The notes beneath the pieces were generated by a model, which saw only the letters and a program-made list of their open reading frames with translations, ran no database searches and had not been told where the DNA came from. Positions 20,820-34,404 of a DNA stretch of 64,000 bases are shown one piece after another; positions within the stretch are counted from its first letter, which is position 1; every line of letters starts with the position of its first letter. The translations under genes and the position numbers were made by a program. This DNA is from Cristatella mucedo (taxonomy: Eukaryota; Bryozoa; Phylactolaemata; Cristatellidae): assembly GCA_009760855.2 (NCBI GenBank), contig WPIO01000063.1:2381501-2445500 (forward strand), read 5' to 3'.

Positions 20820-22330
20820 TATTTCATAGTTACAGCTTAAACTGGAGATGATAGTGGAATGTTGCAGTGAACCCCGCTTTGTGAGCTTGCAGCTGACATT
20901 AACCCCAAGAATAAAGGCTACTCAAACTCTCAGTTGATCTGGACGATGCCCTAGAGAGGCTACTGTTTGACGAACTGCCGCTTGGCGGGAAAGGATTTCT
21001 TGAACTAGCCAAATCCGTAATAATGGCATATATTTTCTGGAAACATTTCACTGGTACAGAAAAGAAGACAAACTCATGCTGTGACAGAGAATATGACTTC
21101 ACCTAAGCACATCTGTTTGTTGCAGCATTTTGTCTGTCCTTGTGGTTCGTCTTTCAAGTGACTCTGAGTGATGACACCATGCATGCAGCCACTAGCCGTT
21201 TTTGCTTGTGGACCCTGTGCATGTCACCTTTAGCAACACGCTCTACTAGCTTCTCTTGTCAGATTCAGGGTACTCTTCCGAAAAACGAAGTCCTATAGAA
21301 CATCACACTCAGCTTCCTATACAGCTATCAGCTGTTAAGACTGGACCGCTTGCTTTTTGACCATATTGCATCCAAAGAAATTAGACCGTATTGCGCCTTA
21401 GAAACTACGTGCCTGTTGTCATAGAAACGCTAACTGAGTATGTTTTTATTAGCCGGGCAAGCGGCAACCACGGTGGATTCTACGGCTGCACGTAAATATC
21501 CTATTACCTGGCTTACCAATGATTCTTGTGTTATCGTCGTTCATATGCATTCCTAGATTCGGTTGCTGTTGCTAAGACCCTCAAAATATTCGTTAAAAAA
21601 AAAGAAAAAATTCACCGAGCGCTCAAGCTGGCCAATGTCAAAGAATGCACTAATTTTGCATCCCCGGCGTTGACTAGAGCACACCTGAGCGATCTCCGTC
21701 ATGCCCTGCTTTGAATCGCACTAACTTAGTGGTCACCTGCCCTGTCATAGCCCAGGCGGCCCATCTTACAACTTGCCTTTACAAAGCTCGGTCGACGTGT
21801 AATGAGTCTCTAAAGCGAACAACATAGTAACTGAGAATGATTTTGACCTGTTCGCCTTGACCGAGACAAGGCTAAAATAGGCTAACTGCCCGATCGTTAG
21901 CTAAGGGACAACGATTGGCTTCTTCTTCTTTCATACCCATAGGTCACTGGAAAACGGTGGCTGAGTCGCCATCATTACATGGTTAACTTTCGATTGTAAG
22001 CCGATTGCATTCCCCATGAAACTAGTTGTTTTAATCAATTTATATGACTTCAACCAACGATAAGCGTCCAATGGAGTCTGTAGCCTATCTTCGCCATGCT
22101 ACGCGCAGGAAATCTGTCTTTCCCATGTAGAAGGGATTTCGAAATTCACTTTGATAACTTATCTGAAGCTTTCCAGACTGCCTTTTCCGAACTTACTGAC
22201 TTATTTTCTTTTGTAGCTCAAGTGCATCAGTCTACATATATGAAGAGACACACACGGTGAACTTTCCTCGTACAACTGCGAGCTGTCATCATCCACAATC
22301 GCCTGGCTATGCTTTTCTAACAGCAAACAG
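20820..22330 (+). mobile_element. Decayed LINE A remnants, unit 1
   Basis: The segment 21,110-21,250 matches the LINE A C-terminus/3' UTR junction ('ttcgtc..caagtg', 'ctgtgcatgtcacc'). The segment 21,880-22,330 matches the start of the LINE A copy at 55,300-55,800 (endonuclease region and beyond). The whole block 20,820-21,960 is also a diverged homologue of 54,410-55,330. Units 2 and 3 carry it at about 31,365-32,880 and 41,925-43,440. Long dead, no open frame. Confidence 0.55.
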
Positions 22331-22539
22331 ATTTTATTCAATCTGCATTGTCGGAACTTAAGTATGCTTATGCAATGATATCATTATAATTGTTTTCCAT
22401 ATGTTGCCATAATGGTAAGGTAATATGATCCGACATCAACTTAACGGATAAATACTCACTTGTACTAAGTAAATTTTAACGAATTAATTTACGTACATAT
22501 AACGTTCTATATTAGAGAATTAGCAAGGCAAAACGTTAG

Positions 22540-22860
22540 AAGTGCGCTTATAAGAATGAAGTTGGCGGGAATGAAGAGGAAACCAAGCAAGTGTTGGATA
22601 TGTAACCACAGACACGATTCGAGTAGTGTGACATACGGTTCGATCGCGGAAACTTCGTCTATGAAGGATCAATTTTATTACGATTCCAGTAAAAGGCCTT
22701 CTTTACTTGAAGTAAACGAACGATTTTGGTGGACTACCAAACCTTTACCTGGAAGGGGCTTCAATAAGCGGACAACGATCGCGGCACACGGAGTTCATGG
22801 TTACTGCTATTCACTTGAACGAATAATGACGGCTTTAGGCAAATTATGAGAAAACCTTTA
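22540..22860 (+). repeat. Repeat D, unit 1
   Basis: The block begins near 'gaagttggcgggaatgaag' and contains a 97-codon ORF (22,556-22,849). Related blocks at 43,650-43,950 and 59,080-59,410 do not keep that ORF, so I treat it as a repeat and not a gene. D and R1 occur in the same order and orientation at 22.5-23.4 and 59.1-61.2 kb, which suggests they belong to one element. Confidence 0.55.
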
Positions 22861-23149
22861 TATTACATTGTTTTTATTTACACAAATTCATTTTCAATGT
22901 TTAATTAAATGCATTCAAAGAATTCATTGAGTGAAGGGAAATAATTCAAGTCCATGACAATTCCCAACGAAAGAACGTTCACTGCTACAGAATTGCCTCT
23001 CACGACTAGGTTACAGCTTACAAGAACTCTTGGTAATAAAGATTAATTAAATGCGTTTGCATTCCTAGATTTTAAAGATCTCATTAAGCCAATCTAGCTC
23101 GCGGATGCAGTGTCTAGAACATTCTAAGACTTAAGCATACGATGCGTCC

Positions 23150-23420
23150 ATGAAAAGAAGTTCCACACCTTGCATGGATGGGAGCGAGGCGGCTCTCCAG
23201 CACGTGGCTTCTGGAGTGTCCGAGCTCGGTGCGAACCTTTGCCAGACTTCTCTGCGATACTTTCGGGTGACCAACGAATTCTTTTTCTTAGACTGAGCAT
23301 GAGCTGTCCCCTAAAATGCTACTCATAACAGGAAGTGCTTAGTATAAAGTTCGACGAGGCCATTCGTAAAAATTTACTGTCAGGCAATCTTCACAAGAAC
23401 GCCCTAGTATCAATATGATA
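23150..23420 (-). repeat. Repeat R1, unit 1
   Basis: Homologous to 12,500-12,800. The minus-strand frame reads 'HPKVSQRSLAKVRTELGHS', aligning residue by residue with copy 1. Unit 2 equivalent: 33,695-33,965. Confidence 0.6.
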
Positions 23421-23859
23421 GGTTCATAAGATCTAGATCTTTTTTTATTCTTCTCATAAGATCTTTAACGGACGTTTGCAGTGACCGAGGAGAGGTTTCC
23501 CATAAATCCCAATTGATAACATTTTGTCAGTGTACTTCTTTCAGAAATGAGTGCACCTTCATGATTCTTTGGTTTACCATGGGATTTTTATTTTAGGTAC
23601 TTCAGTGATCGACGACAGTTGGTCGCATGGAAAAATAATTATGTTAGAGAGCTCACACACATTCCCTCCAATCGAAGCTAAAAACCAGAAGCGCACAGGT
23701 AAAATACGTCTGTAAAAAATAAAGTCTTTGGGGGACTAGAAATGCAACCTAATTCAATGATGGCCCCTGATGAAATCTGAAGTTTATGCGACCAAGCGAT
23801 ACTTACAACATGTCGGCAGCATCTGCCCTCACTTATCGTATCTAGAGAGTTGAATAATA

Positions 23860-26624
23860 GTAACCAGTTGGAGTGTTCTCAGACATTCGGCCTTTAAAAC
23901 GATTGTGCAACGTGTATGAGTTGGTTAAGGTGAATTCTCCAACTCCCGAACATCTCGATTCAATTAGGTATGAAGGGAAACATTTGACAGCCGGATTTTG
24001 TGAGAATCAGGTGCCTTTATAACACCTAATCAAGCGATTACTGCCGAGGCGTGCTAACCTGGCTAATGCCGTTTTACTGTGACTATCCATCTATGTGGAT
24101 AATAAATTTATTTGTGGTGTAACGCATTCAACGGATGTGTCAGAAGTCAGTGACCCATTAAATGTATGTAACCTGCAGAATATTTCTTGCAGCAATGAGC
24201 ATGTAGTTTACCCCTCATGTATCACCCTCTGTAACTCCACAAAGTCATAAAGACTACGTTATTGTTAGGCAAGAGATTTTGGGATAGCACACTCAGAGCC
24301 TAAGTGGTTTTCCGTACTAATTTGGTAGCCACCAGACTTCGTCTCACGCAACAAAGACAAAGTTTGAAGTATAGCAGATTCAGGAGAGCAGTTAATGCAG
24401 TTAGTAGCATCTAAGTAGCAGCTCAGGCCGCTGAAAATGATGAGCCATAGTCAGCAGCAGGAGAGTACTTGTCGTTGTGTAAGAAGTGTGGAAGCGACTT
24501 CAAGAGTCTAGGACTTGCAGAACTAAACCTTCTGTCGCCAAGGGTCTTTAAGAGGACGAATAGAACAGTTAATTTATTGTCTAAACAAAACCTTAGGGCG
24601 TGAAGAGGCTGAAACTGGTGCACAAGTTCAGCCAGGTACGAAGGAGCCAAGACGTGGCGGGCCTTGTGGGTCAGCCTGAAACTTTGCTCTGTATCCGTTG
24701 CTTAACCGGCATAGCATCCAACATAGCTTTTTTTTTTAGCAAAGGAGACACTTGCTCAAACCTCTGGCACTTGAATATTAGCCTTGCAGGCTTAATCATT
24801 GTCAGCTGCAGTGGCCTAGTTGCTTTCTTTAGTAGTCCAGCCTAAAGGGAGTTGTAATAACGAATCCGAGACAAAACTAAGGAGCCAGTTGATTTTCTGC
24901 CAAGCCACTGTGTAAGACAGCTCCTAATCTTAGATAGGGACCAGACGTGACGGCTATCTGTAGAAGCAGTCTTCTGAACGAAGCTCTTAAAATCGAGGCA
25001 GCAGTCGTAAACGCCGCCTAAATTTCGTGAGCATGGTGATAGTCGCACAACAGCATCATCTATTAGAAGAGCCAAACCTTTTAATCCGGCAATACGGAGC
25101 TTAGGGTGTTGTATGATCAACAGCTCGGTCTTATTCTCATTTAGTTTCAAGCAGTTTTCCAGCATTCAGGATCGAATGTCGGCAAGGCAAGCCTTCAGTT
25201 TCTCAGTTGCTGCAGCAACTTCCGACGGTTTGAATGAAAAATACAGCTGAGCATCGTCAGCATTAAAGTGATATCCTATTTCACGGGCCTTAATCACTTT
25301 TCCCAGTGGTTGAGTATAAATGGAGAACAGCAAGGGACCGAGTAGTGACCCTTGGGATCTCCACAGATGATCCGTCTCGTGTGTCAGACCTGACTCCAAC
25401 GCGATACGGATTGAACACGATCGGACAAGTACGAATTAAACCAAGCCAGTGCTTAGTCTGAGAAACCGATCGTTGTTCTCAATCGTTCAGATAGAACATC
25501 ATGACCAATGATGTCTAAGGCAGCTGACATATCTACAAGATCTGGAGAAGTAACATTCCCGTCTTCCTTACCACGTAGAATTTTATTGTTCACACAGAGG
25601 AGAGCAGTTTCTCTCGAGTGCTTCCTCTTGAACCCTGATTGAAATGTTTCTGACGTTTCATTCTTAACAATAGGTTCAGCCAGCTGCTTAGCAATAATTT
25701 TTTCGAAAATCTCGAACAAGAAGGGAATAAGGAAAGCTTGGCTACAGCTTGCAAGGACCTCTGATTCCAGTACAGGCTTTTTAAGTTTGGGTTAAAGGGT
25801 TGCCGATTTGAAGGACTTGAGGACTAAACATTTTCCTGAAGAAGCATTACAAATCTTGATTATCGCAGGGCTAAGTTGGTCTGCTAGTTAAGGGCCACAG
25901 AGATGATGGTATAGGGTCTTCAGGAGACTTTTTCTGTTTGCTAGACCTTATTAGTTAGCCACATCGCATGCAGCAACCTCAGAGAACCTTGTAAGGCAGG
26001 TCACGGGTTGTGTAACAGCGATTGCTTTAGTCAGAGTGGACTTTTTGGTTGCCTGGATGTGCTCAATTGTTTCAGTAAAGAAGGCTGAAAACCTTTCGGC
26101 TGAGACCTTAAATATGGGGAGTCAAATATGTCAGAATTGCCCAGGTTTACTGTCTTATAAATCCGTTATGGGTCTGAATGGTAGGAAATCTGCTTCGAGT
26201 GAAAAAAGCCCTGGTAACTTAATCTTCCGGGTATAAACTTGAAGGAAGTCTTTGAAATAGACTAGGTCAGCATCGGAGCAAAATTTCTTAAAATGACGTT
26301 CAAGCCAGCGCTTAACTAGGTGCATCTATAGAATGTTTTGTAAATTGAAAGGAATCTCTAAGAATTTGTACACAGATAGAATAAACGGGAGCATGCTTGT
26401 CAAGAGCACTCGTGACTGTCATGTTCACTGCATTAGTGAGGGTATTGAGACTGCAAGTCGACTTGGAGTGCAGATGAAGAAGACCTGCTCCACAAACAGA
26501 TTTAAAAAAACTTGTCCATGTCAACGCTTTGTAAGTTACGGCGCTTGACAGGTCTAAAATTACCCTGTACAACAAAAGGAGCAGGAACAGTATCAGAGAT
26601 CGAACAACGATCTGACAGGGTCAG
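23860..26624 (-). mobile_element. LINE B (L2-like), antisense, unit 1
   Basis: Minus-strand pieces in LINE order run from high to low coordinates: endonuclease/linker remnants (26,575-26,312), 'FEIFEKIIAKQL' and 'LVDMSAALDIIGHDVL' (25,719-25,453), 'GSLLGPLLFSIYTQPLGK' and 'YHFNADDAQLYFSF' (25,399-25,166), 'LKLNENKTELLII' (25,165-24,842), 'MAPSYLAELVHQFQPL' (24,650-24,423), then 3' UTR. The catalytic YADD is NADD. Stops and frameshifts separate the pieces, so it is dead. The right end is cut inside the endonuclease domain by the array junction at 26,624. Confidence 0.88.
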
Positions 26625-27651
26625 TACTTACCATTCAATTGCATTTCCTTTTGCAGCAATTGTAAAGCGCCTAGAAAGAGATTAAGTTCTCTGAGGACGC
26701 ATTATCAAGTGCATTATTATTATTATTATGATAAGGCACAAGTAGTAGTATAATATATCCTTAAAAGAGCCCATCTCACTATATATGAGTAAGTTCACGA
26801 ATTAGATATTCAATCTCATAGGTTTCACTAGATAGAGGTGAGAGTAGGATTTTGGAATGCCTGAGCGATATACAAAAACTAATGGAGCGATGGCTTAATC
26901 TGGTGGTGTTTGCATTGGTTGTCGCTGTGCAATACATAGTATGGTTCTCGACTCTTTCTTTACTTACCACGCCGGAGAGGAGAAATGGTCGAGACATGCA
27001 GTCAAGAGTGAGTGCTTAGATCAATCAGTGGGATAAAGGTGTACTTTGATGCCCAGTAGTGAGGCGGATACTAAATCTGTCCTCTATTGAGGTTGACCTA
27101 ATAACTGGATATGAAATTGTATGGGTCACCAGTCGTTGCAACAAGAGTCCGTTCTAAAAAGTGATAGCTCGGCAGTTCCAGTTCTGATATTCTATTGCTT
27201 TTATAAGATTAAAAAAATTAAAGCTTCAATTTTTGTTAAAAGTAGATTACATAAAAGGAGAAAATTCGTGCTTTGAATGCACCGATTAGCCATAGTTATA
27301 GGTGAGCACAAATTCGTAGAATCAAAATACCAAAGCTTGTTAAGCTTGATAGAAAGGAAGAGTGATTAGATCGGCAGACTTTGTGGGTATGAGCTAACAA
27401 CAAATTTCTGTATGTGTCAACAGTAAATCCCGATCAACTAGCAAAAGCAAGAGCTCCGTTATTGCAATTACTATTTCAAGTTGGTATACATTGCGAACGA
27501 GGTAGATACAGTTTTGGAACACCATTTATTTCATAGAAAGTCCCAATCAATTTAAACAGAGCAGTACATTTCCGGCAGAGTTGGATTCCTTTCGTTGCAG
27601 CAGACTAGTTTGCTTTGACTGCTTCTACGATTCCCAGACCATACTTTATTA

Positions 27652-28169
27652 CTACCGACCCTTCTTCAGAGCTTTTGCAAGCATCTTTTTGGCAAGGTAT
27701 TTAAGCACATCACGGAAGCTTCTCTTTGCTTCAGCGTGATCTGAAAGGAAGCAATCACAAGAAAGTTGTAAATGCCTAATGCTGACCAACAAGTTGATCT
27801 CGTCCACAGGTACAGCCTGTTGAACTCGCCCTCTCTTCCGTTAGTTACCTCTGAAAATCTCCATTTCAGCTTCCAGCTCGGGGCTCAAGTCAGACGTTTC
27901 TTGAAGATTCTGCAATACAATGTCAGGGCGATGGTATTTGCCAATTTGCATGCATTACCGAAGACACCTAATAGTAAATCGGCAAAAGAGCATCGAATGC
28001 ACAGACAATATTTATTAGGTGATCTGCTGTGCAGTGACGGAACTCCTATCTGGGTATCATGCAGTCACAAGCAAATATAATTTGAATAAGTAGGCTTCAT
28101 AAGACTTACCGAAGACATCACCAGATTGAACAGCAGCACAGCCACAACAGCGAGAGTGACCGACTTCAT
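27652..28169 (-). CDS. Cationic amphipathic peptide precursor, copy 2
   Basis: Exons: 28,169-28,110, 27,909-27,849, 27,740-27,652. The predicted 69-residue product is identical to copy 1, including the Lys-Arg site, the SFRDVLKY-start mature peptide and the Gly-Arg C-terminus. The TATA box at about 28,255 and AATAAA at 27,645-27,650 are conserved. Identity with copy 1 extends through introns and flanks, so this copy alone says nothing about selection. If the array is real, it doubles the dose. Confidence 0.88.
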
Positions 28170-30644
28170 CGTTCTAAAATTGTAGTATAGCATACGGCGA
28201 ATGGTGCTTTTAGACTCAAAGAAGCAATCGATTACCCTGGAACATCACCAGCTGTATATATGCAGATCGTTTGATTTCCTTTTCTAATCGGTCTAAAAAT
28301 TATATAATTGGGATTTCACAGTCTCCTTGCAAAATTTTAGTTTGCAAAGACATTCCACTTGAGCTACGTCGGTGGAATTTAACTGTGATAGCCAAGCAGC
28401 AAAGATGGGCTTATAAACGAGTGGTTGGCATTCGGTTTTCTTTCAAGCCTAAACCAGTGACTAATTTCTTTTGTCGGCAGAATTTTATGAGCACGAACAT
28501 TCGGCTTTTCATTGAATCTATTGAAGATATTACGCATAGCAGTAGAATCACTGACGATATAAATCAGCCGCTTCATGAGGACTAACGAAGTTTCTACCTA
28601 GTTTAAGCCTAGGACACAAGCATCGTAGAGCGATCAGTAGAAAACTTATCAACTAAGCTGCACGAAGACCATGCAAATAGCAGCATTTGAAGTTAGCAAC
28701 AAGACGGCAGCTTGGTAAATCAGGATAGTGATACTCGTGTCACTAAAAAAAAAACCTTCAGTATCCAAAAACTCTAAACAAATAGAGCATTCTCGGCCTA
28801 TACTCCAGCTCTAGTAAGAAAGCTAAGACATTCAAGACGGCGATTCTAGCAAGATCGGAAGAACTTCTTGACTGTCACAACTCACCGTTTGATAGGATTG
28901 GGTGCAGGAGAGACTGAAAGGCCCCCTGTCAGCTTTGGTTTAAATGGCCTAGAAAATGCTGGCAGTAGCTGCGAAAGAGCCACTACATTAGGTGCTGGCG
29001 AGCCACTTTCTAGGTATACTCGTCTTGTGCGAGTATTTTAAGACACATGAAGGCAAGATCTATTCCACTTCCACTCTTTGATGCGTGTGATTCAGCATTT
29101 TCTTGACTCTAGTGCATTATGGTAACTGGGGTGTGTCATGGTTAAGCGCAAAAATGCATTCTCAAGTGCTACAATAGCCTGCGGATTCTTTGTAGCCACA
29201 GAAAAAGCACATATGGCTAGCAGCTAAAGTAAGATAACTCAATTATAGCATAATTATGAGTAACGAGATGAAACACTTTCATTGTATAAGCATTTAGTAT
29301 TAGGGCATAGGTAGATATAGGTATTTTCTACATGGTCTATAAATGTGAACCGGTCGGTCTACCAGCTAAAGCTGGTCGGGACACCAAGCCATCGTGCCTA
29401 TCTAGAAAGACTCACCTTAGCATCGATGGTACACTTCATTGGCTCTAAAAAAGCTATGCAATAAGGACCCGGAGAAATTCAGGAGTTTAACTAATTATTG
29501 GTATGACATTGATGAGCACTTTAATAATTTTCGACGAGCACAGCACAATGCAGCTGCTTAAAAGCTAAGAACATTAGCTGGTATAGGTTACTTCATTTGC
29601 GTATATAGCTATAGAAGAGCCTTGAAGGTCTTCCCTACTGCCTGTGCTGGACGATGATGAGCGGCCCACTGTGGTCTCGAACCCCATACCTGGGTCGTGA
29701 AGAGCAGGTACCTAGCCTCGTGAGCAAACCTCCAACAATGACGTAGGCATTGTTCATACAATTAAATGGAAATACGTACGCTCAAGCCCAGTCTAAGAGC
29801 TGCATGAAACCGAGTGTGCTTCCTATTATCGCTGGTCTCGAGGCGAAAACCTTGTGAGACCCTGCATCTACTTTTTGTACTAGCAAAGCCGGGAACCCGC
29901 TCACACCTGAAGCACGTCCCTACATCCCACGGCATGCCGACCTTGACAAAGATGCTCGACCTTGACAAAGATGCTCGAAACGAACTTGTTTATTAAAGCC
30001 GTTCGTGGATCTTTGTGTTTAGTCTTTCACATGCAAATGTTCGCTTAGCCTGTGCCTGCTGCTTTCGGATGGTACCACAAATCATTTATTAATTCTCTCC
30101 ATGCAGCATAGTCCAATTGTCTAAATAGAGTTTCAGATCTCCGAGGGCGTTATGCCAACGTATTTTTATGGTGACTATCCAGTTAGGCATCGTAATCGAT
30201 CACTCTGGGATATGAGCTTTGGCGGACTTTGATGAATCAAGTTCAGTGGTGCAACGACTATGTTAACTTACGTTGTCGAATTAGACTAACCGACCTAAGC
30301 TAACCAAAGTTAATGCTCAACTTAGCCATGGAATTTTTAATTATTTATGAAACCTAATTAAAAATATGACTATTCTGTGAATCAGTACAAGTAATTGAAT
30401 TCATCGCTTATACGACAATCCCATTCAGCAGGCGTCGAATGGTCATATCAATTCTACCGCGATCACAAGTCACCGACTCAGATACGTTTCATATTTGGCA
30501 TAGCCCACGCCCAGCCTAACCTACATTCATTACGAATTTAGTATCCCGTTCTACTTAATCGCATTCAAAATCTGTCTTTAAAAATTCCTTTTTGAAACGA
30601 CCATATTACTTATGAATAACTAAACTATACTAAACTATAAAACG

Positions 30645-31076
30645 TTAATCCATGCATTTCCTTTGGCATATCAAACCGATGGCTACTACTTCAAACTGCC
30701 CCCACATGTCGATTTCACCAGATCCTTTCGAATAAAAGCGGTAATGCAGGTAGGTTCTCATGGTAGGATTTTCAGCTTTCCCGGTAACAATCATCACAGG
30801 TTTACCGAACGTGTCCATGCGATAGATGCTAAAGGCCAGCATTTTGAAATTAAGGAGGTTCGTCAAGCCTGAGTTAGCTGAGGAATAATATTTCTGTCTG
30901 AACGTTAAGCGGATTTTGCTAGTGAGACCGGTAAAGTCAGCGTCTGACCGAACTCGGATGTTATCTACGTCCTTAAGAAACTGATTAACACCCGTTCTTC
31001 GAAAGTTCGAAAGACATGAATGGAAACCGTCTAAGGAGGCGAAAGCAGGACAAACGGTTAGACGAAGAATCTGAAT
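30645..31076 (-). CDS. Open frame of 143 codons, unknown protein (unit 2)
   Basis: Same frame as 20,099-20,530, with the same ATT start-position codon and the TATAAAA box upstream. Apparently identical in protein sequence to the unit 1 copy. Confidence 0.5.
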   Translation of the reverse strand: MQILRLTVCPAFASLDGFHSCLSNFRRTGVNQFLKDVDNIRVRSDADFTGLTSKIRLTFRQKYYSSANSGLTNLLNFKMLAFSIYRMDTFGKPVMIVTGKAENPTMRTYLHYRFYSKGSGEIDMWGQFEVVAIGLICQRKCMD

Positions 31077-34000
31077 GTTGCTTGTTGGCTCTAGCTACGT
31101 GAGCTGACTTTCCTCAGTTTTATACTGCCTGCATGTACTGAAATAGCTACCAGCACATCAGTGAATAACAAAGGTTAAGTCTTGTTTAAAAAAGAGGGCT
31201 GTCCGATGCCTAATTTTAGTCTTGCAATCTATAAAAACAATTCCAAGAGTCGAAGCTCCATGATTTTCTAGGGACAAAATCCGAGTAATGCTGATGTATA
31301 TAGGGCTTTAAAAATAACATGAATTCATTGCTTACATCTGTCTGTCACGTTCACTCATTACCTTTATTTCATAGTTACAGCTTAAACTGGAGATGATAGT
31401 GGAATGTTGCAGTGAACCCCGCTTTGTGAGCTTGCAGCTGACATTAACCCCAAGAATAAAGGCTACTCAAACTCTCAGTTGATCTGGACGATGCCCTAGA
31501 GAGGCTACTGTTTGACGAACTGCCGCTTGGCGGGAAAGGATTTCTTGAACTAGCCAAATCCGTAATAATGGCATATATTTTCTGGAAACATTTCACTGGT
31601 ACAGAAAAGAAGACAAACTCATGCTGTGACAGAGAATATGACTTCACCTAAGCACATCTGTTTGTTGCAGCATTTTGTCTGTCCTTGTGGTTCGTCTTTC
31701 AAGTGACTCTGAGTGATGACACCATGCATGCAGCCACTAGCCGTTTTTGCTTGTGGACCCTGTGCATGTCACCTTTAGCAACACGCTCTACTAGCTTCTC
31801 TTGTCAGATTCAGGGTACTCTTCCGAAAAACGAAGTCCTATAGAACATCACACTCAGCTTCCTATACAGCTATCAGCTGTTAAGACTGGACCGCTTGCTT
31901 TTTGACCATATTGCATCCAAAGAAATTAGACCGTATTGCGCCTTAGAAACTACGTGCCTGTTGTCATAGAAACGCTAACTGAGTATGTTTTTATTAGCCG
32001 GGCAAGCGGCAACCACGGTGGATTCTACGGCTGCACGTAAATATCCTATTACCTGGCTTACCAATGATTCTTGTGTTATCGTCGTTCATATGCATTCCTA
32101 GATTCGGTTGCTGTTGCTAAGACCCTCAAAATATTCGTTAAAGAAAGAAAAAATTCACCGAGCGCTCAAGCTGGCCAATGTCAAAGAATGCACTAATTTT
32201 GCATCCCCGGCGTTGACTAGAGCACACCTGAGCGATCTCCGTCATGCCCTGCTTTGAATCGCACTAACTTAGTGGTCACCTGCCCTGTCATAGCCCAGGC
32301 GGCCCATCTTACAACTTGCCTTTACAAAGCTCGGTCGACGTGTAATGAGTCTCTAAAGCGAACAACATAGTAACTGAGAATGATTTTGACCTGTTCGCCT
32401 TGACCGAGACAAGGCTAAAATAGGCTAACTGCCCGATCGTTAGCTAAGGGACAACGATTGGCTTCTTCTTCTTTCATACCCATAGGTCACTGGAAAACGG
32501 TGGCTGAGTCGCCATCATTACATGGTTAACTTTCGATTGTAAGCCGATTGCATTCCCCATGAAACTAGTTGTTTTAATCAATTTATATGACTTCAACCAA
32601 CGATAAGCGTCCAATGGAGTCTGTAGCCTATCTTCGCCATGCTACGCGCAGGAAATCTGTCTTTCCCATGTAGAAGGGATTTCGAAATTCACTTTGATAA
32701 CTTATCTGAAGCTTTCCAGACTGCCTTTTCCGAACTTACTGACTTATTTTCTTTTGTAGCTCAAGTGCATCAGTCTACATATATGAAGAGACACACACGG
32801 TGAACTTTCCTCGTACAACTGCGAGCTGTCATCATCCACAATCGCCTGGCTATGCTTTTCTAACAGCAAACAGATTTTATTCAATCTGCATTGTCGGAAC
32901 TTAAGTATGCTTATGCAATGATATCATTATAATTGTTTTCCATATGTTGCCATAATGGTAAGGTAATATGATCCGACATCAACTTAACGGATAAATACTC
33001 ACTTGTACTAAGTAAATTTTAACGAATTAATTTACGTACATATAACGTTCTATATTAGAGAATTAGCAAGGCAAAACGTTAGAAGTGCGCTTATAAGAAT
33101 GAAGTTGGCGGGAATGAAGAGGAAACCAAGCAAGTGTTGGATATGTAACCACAGACACGATTCGAGTAGTGTGACATACGGTTCGATCGCGGAAACTTCG
33201 TCTATGAAGGATCAATTTTATTACGATTCCAGTAAAAGGCCTTCTTTACTTGAAGTAAACGAACGATTTTGGTGGACTACCAAACCTTTACCTGGAAGGG
33301 GCTTCAATAAGCGGACAACGATCGCGGCACACGGAGTTCATGGTTACTGCTATTCACTTGAACGAATAATGACGGCTTTAGGCAAATTATGAGAAAACCT
33401 TTATATTACATTGTTTTTATTTACACAAATTCATTTTCAATGTTTAATTAAATGCATTCAAAGAATTCATTGAGTGGAGGGAAATAATTCAAGTCCATGA
33501 CAATTCCCAACGAAAGAACGTTCACTGCTACAGAATTGCCTCTCACGACTAGGTTACAGCTTACAAGAACTCTTGGTAATAAAGATTAATTAAATGCGTT
33601 TGCATTCCTAGATTTTAAAGATCTCATTAAGCCAATCTAGCTCGCGGATGCAGTGTCTAGAACATTCTAAGACTTAAGCATACGATGCGTCCATGAAAAG
33701 AAGTTCCACACCTTGCATGGATGGGAGCGAGGCGGCTCTCCAGCACGTGGCTTCTGGAGTGTCCGAGCTCGGTGCGAACCTTTGCCAGACTTCTCTGCGA
33801 TACTTTCGGGTGACCAACGAATTCTTTTTCTTAGACTGAGCATGAGCTGTCCCCTAAAATGCTACTCATAACAGGAAGTGCTTAGTATAAAGTTCGACGA
33901 GGCCATTCGTAAAAATTTACTGTCAGGCAATCTTCACAAGAACGCCCTAGTATCAATATGATAGGTTCATAAGATCTAGATCTTTTTTTATTCTTCTCAT

Positions 34001-34404
34001 AAGATCTTTAACGGACGTTTGCAGTGACCGAGGAGAGGTTTCCCATAAATCCCAATTGATAACATTTTGTCAGTGTACTTCTTTCAGAAATGAGTGCACC
34101 TTCATGATTCTTTGGTTTACCATGGGATTTTTATTTTAGGTACTTCAGTGATCGACGACAGTTGGTCGCATGGAAAAATAATTATGTTAGAGAGCTCACA
34201 CACATTCCCTCCAATCGAAGCTAAAAACCAGAAGCGCACAGGTAAAATACGTCTGTAAAAAATAAAGTCTTTGGGGGACTAGAAATGCAACCTAATTCAA
34301 CGATGGCCCCTGATGAAATCTGAAGTTTATGCGACCAAGCGATACTTACAACATGTCGGCAGCATCTGCCCTCACTTATCGTATCTAGAGAGTTGAATAA
34401 TAGT

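Larger units (their letters stand above)
16076..26624. repeat. Tandem array unit 1 (about 10,549 bp)
   Basis: Unit boundaries are set by the recurrence of 'tacttaccattcaattgc' at 16,076, 26,625 and 37,176. The unit starts with the last 90 bases of LINE A and ends inside an antisense LINE B. Between them are the peptide gene (17.1-17.7 kb), a possible second secreted-peptide gene (18.3-18.7 kb), a SINE (19.1 kb), a 143-codon open frame (20.1-20.5 kb), decayed LINE A (21.1-22.3 kb), repeats D and R1 (22.5-23.4 kb), and LINE B (23.9-26.6 kb). It differs from unit 2 by a few substitutions and homopolymer length changes. Confidence 0.97.

Noticed and set aside
22556-22849. 97-codon ORF in repeat D
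   Set aside because: The equivalent sequences at 43.7 and 59.1 kb do not keep the frame, so it is most likely chance within a repeat.
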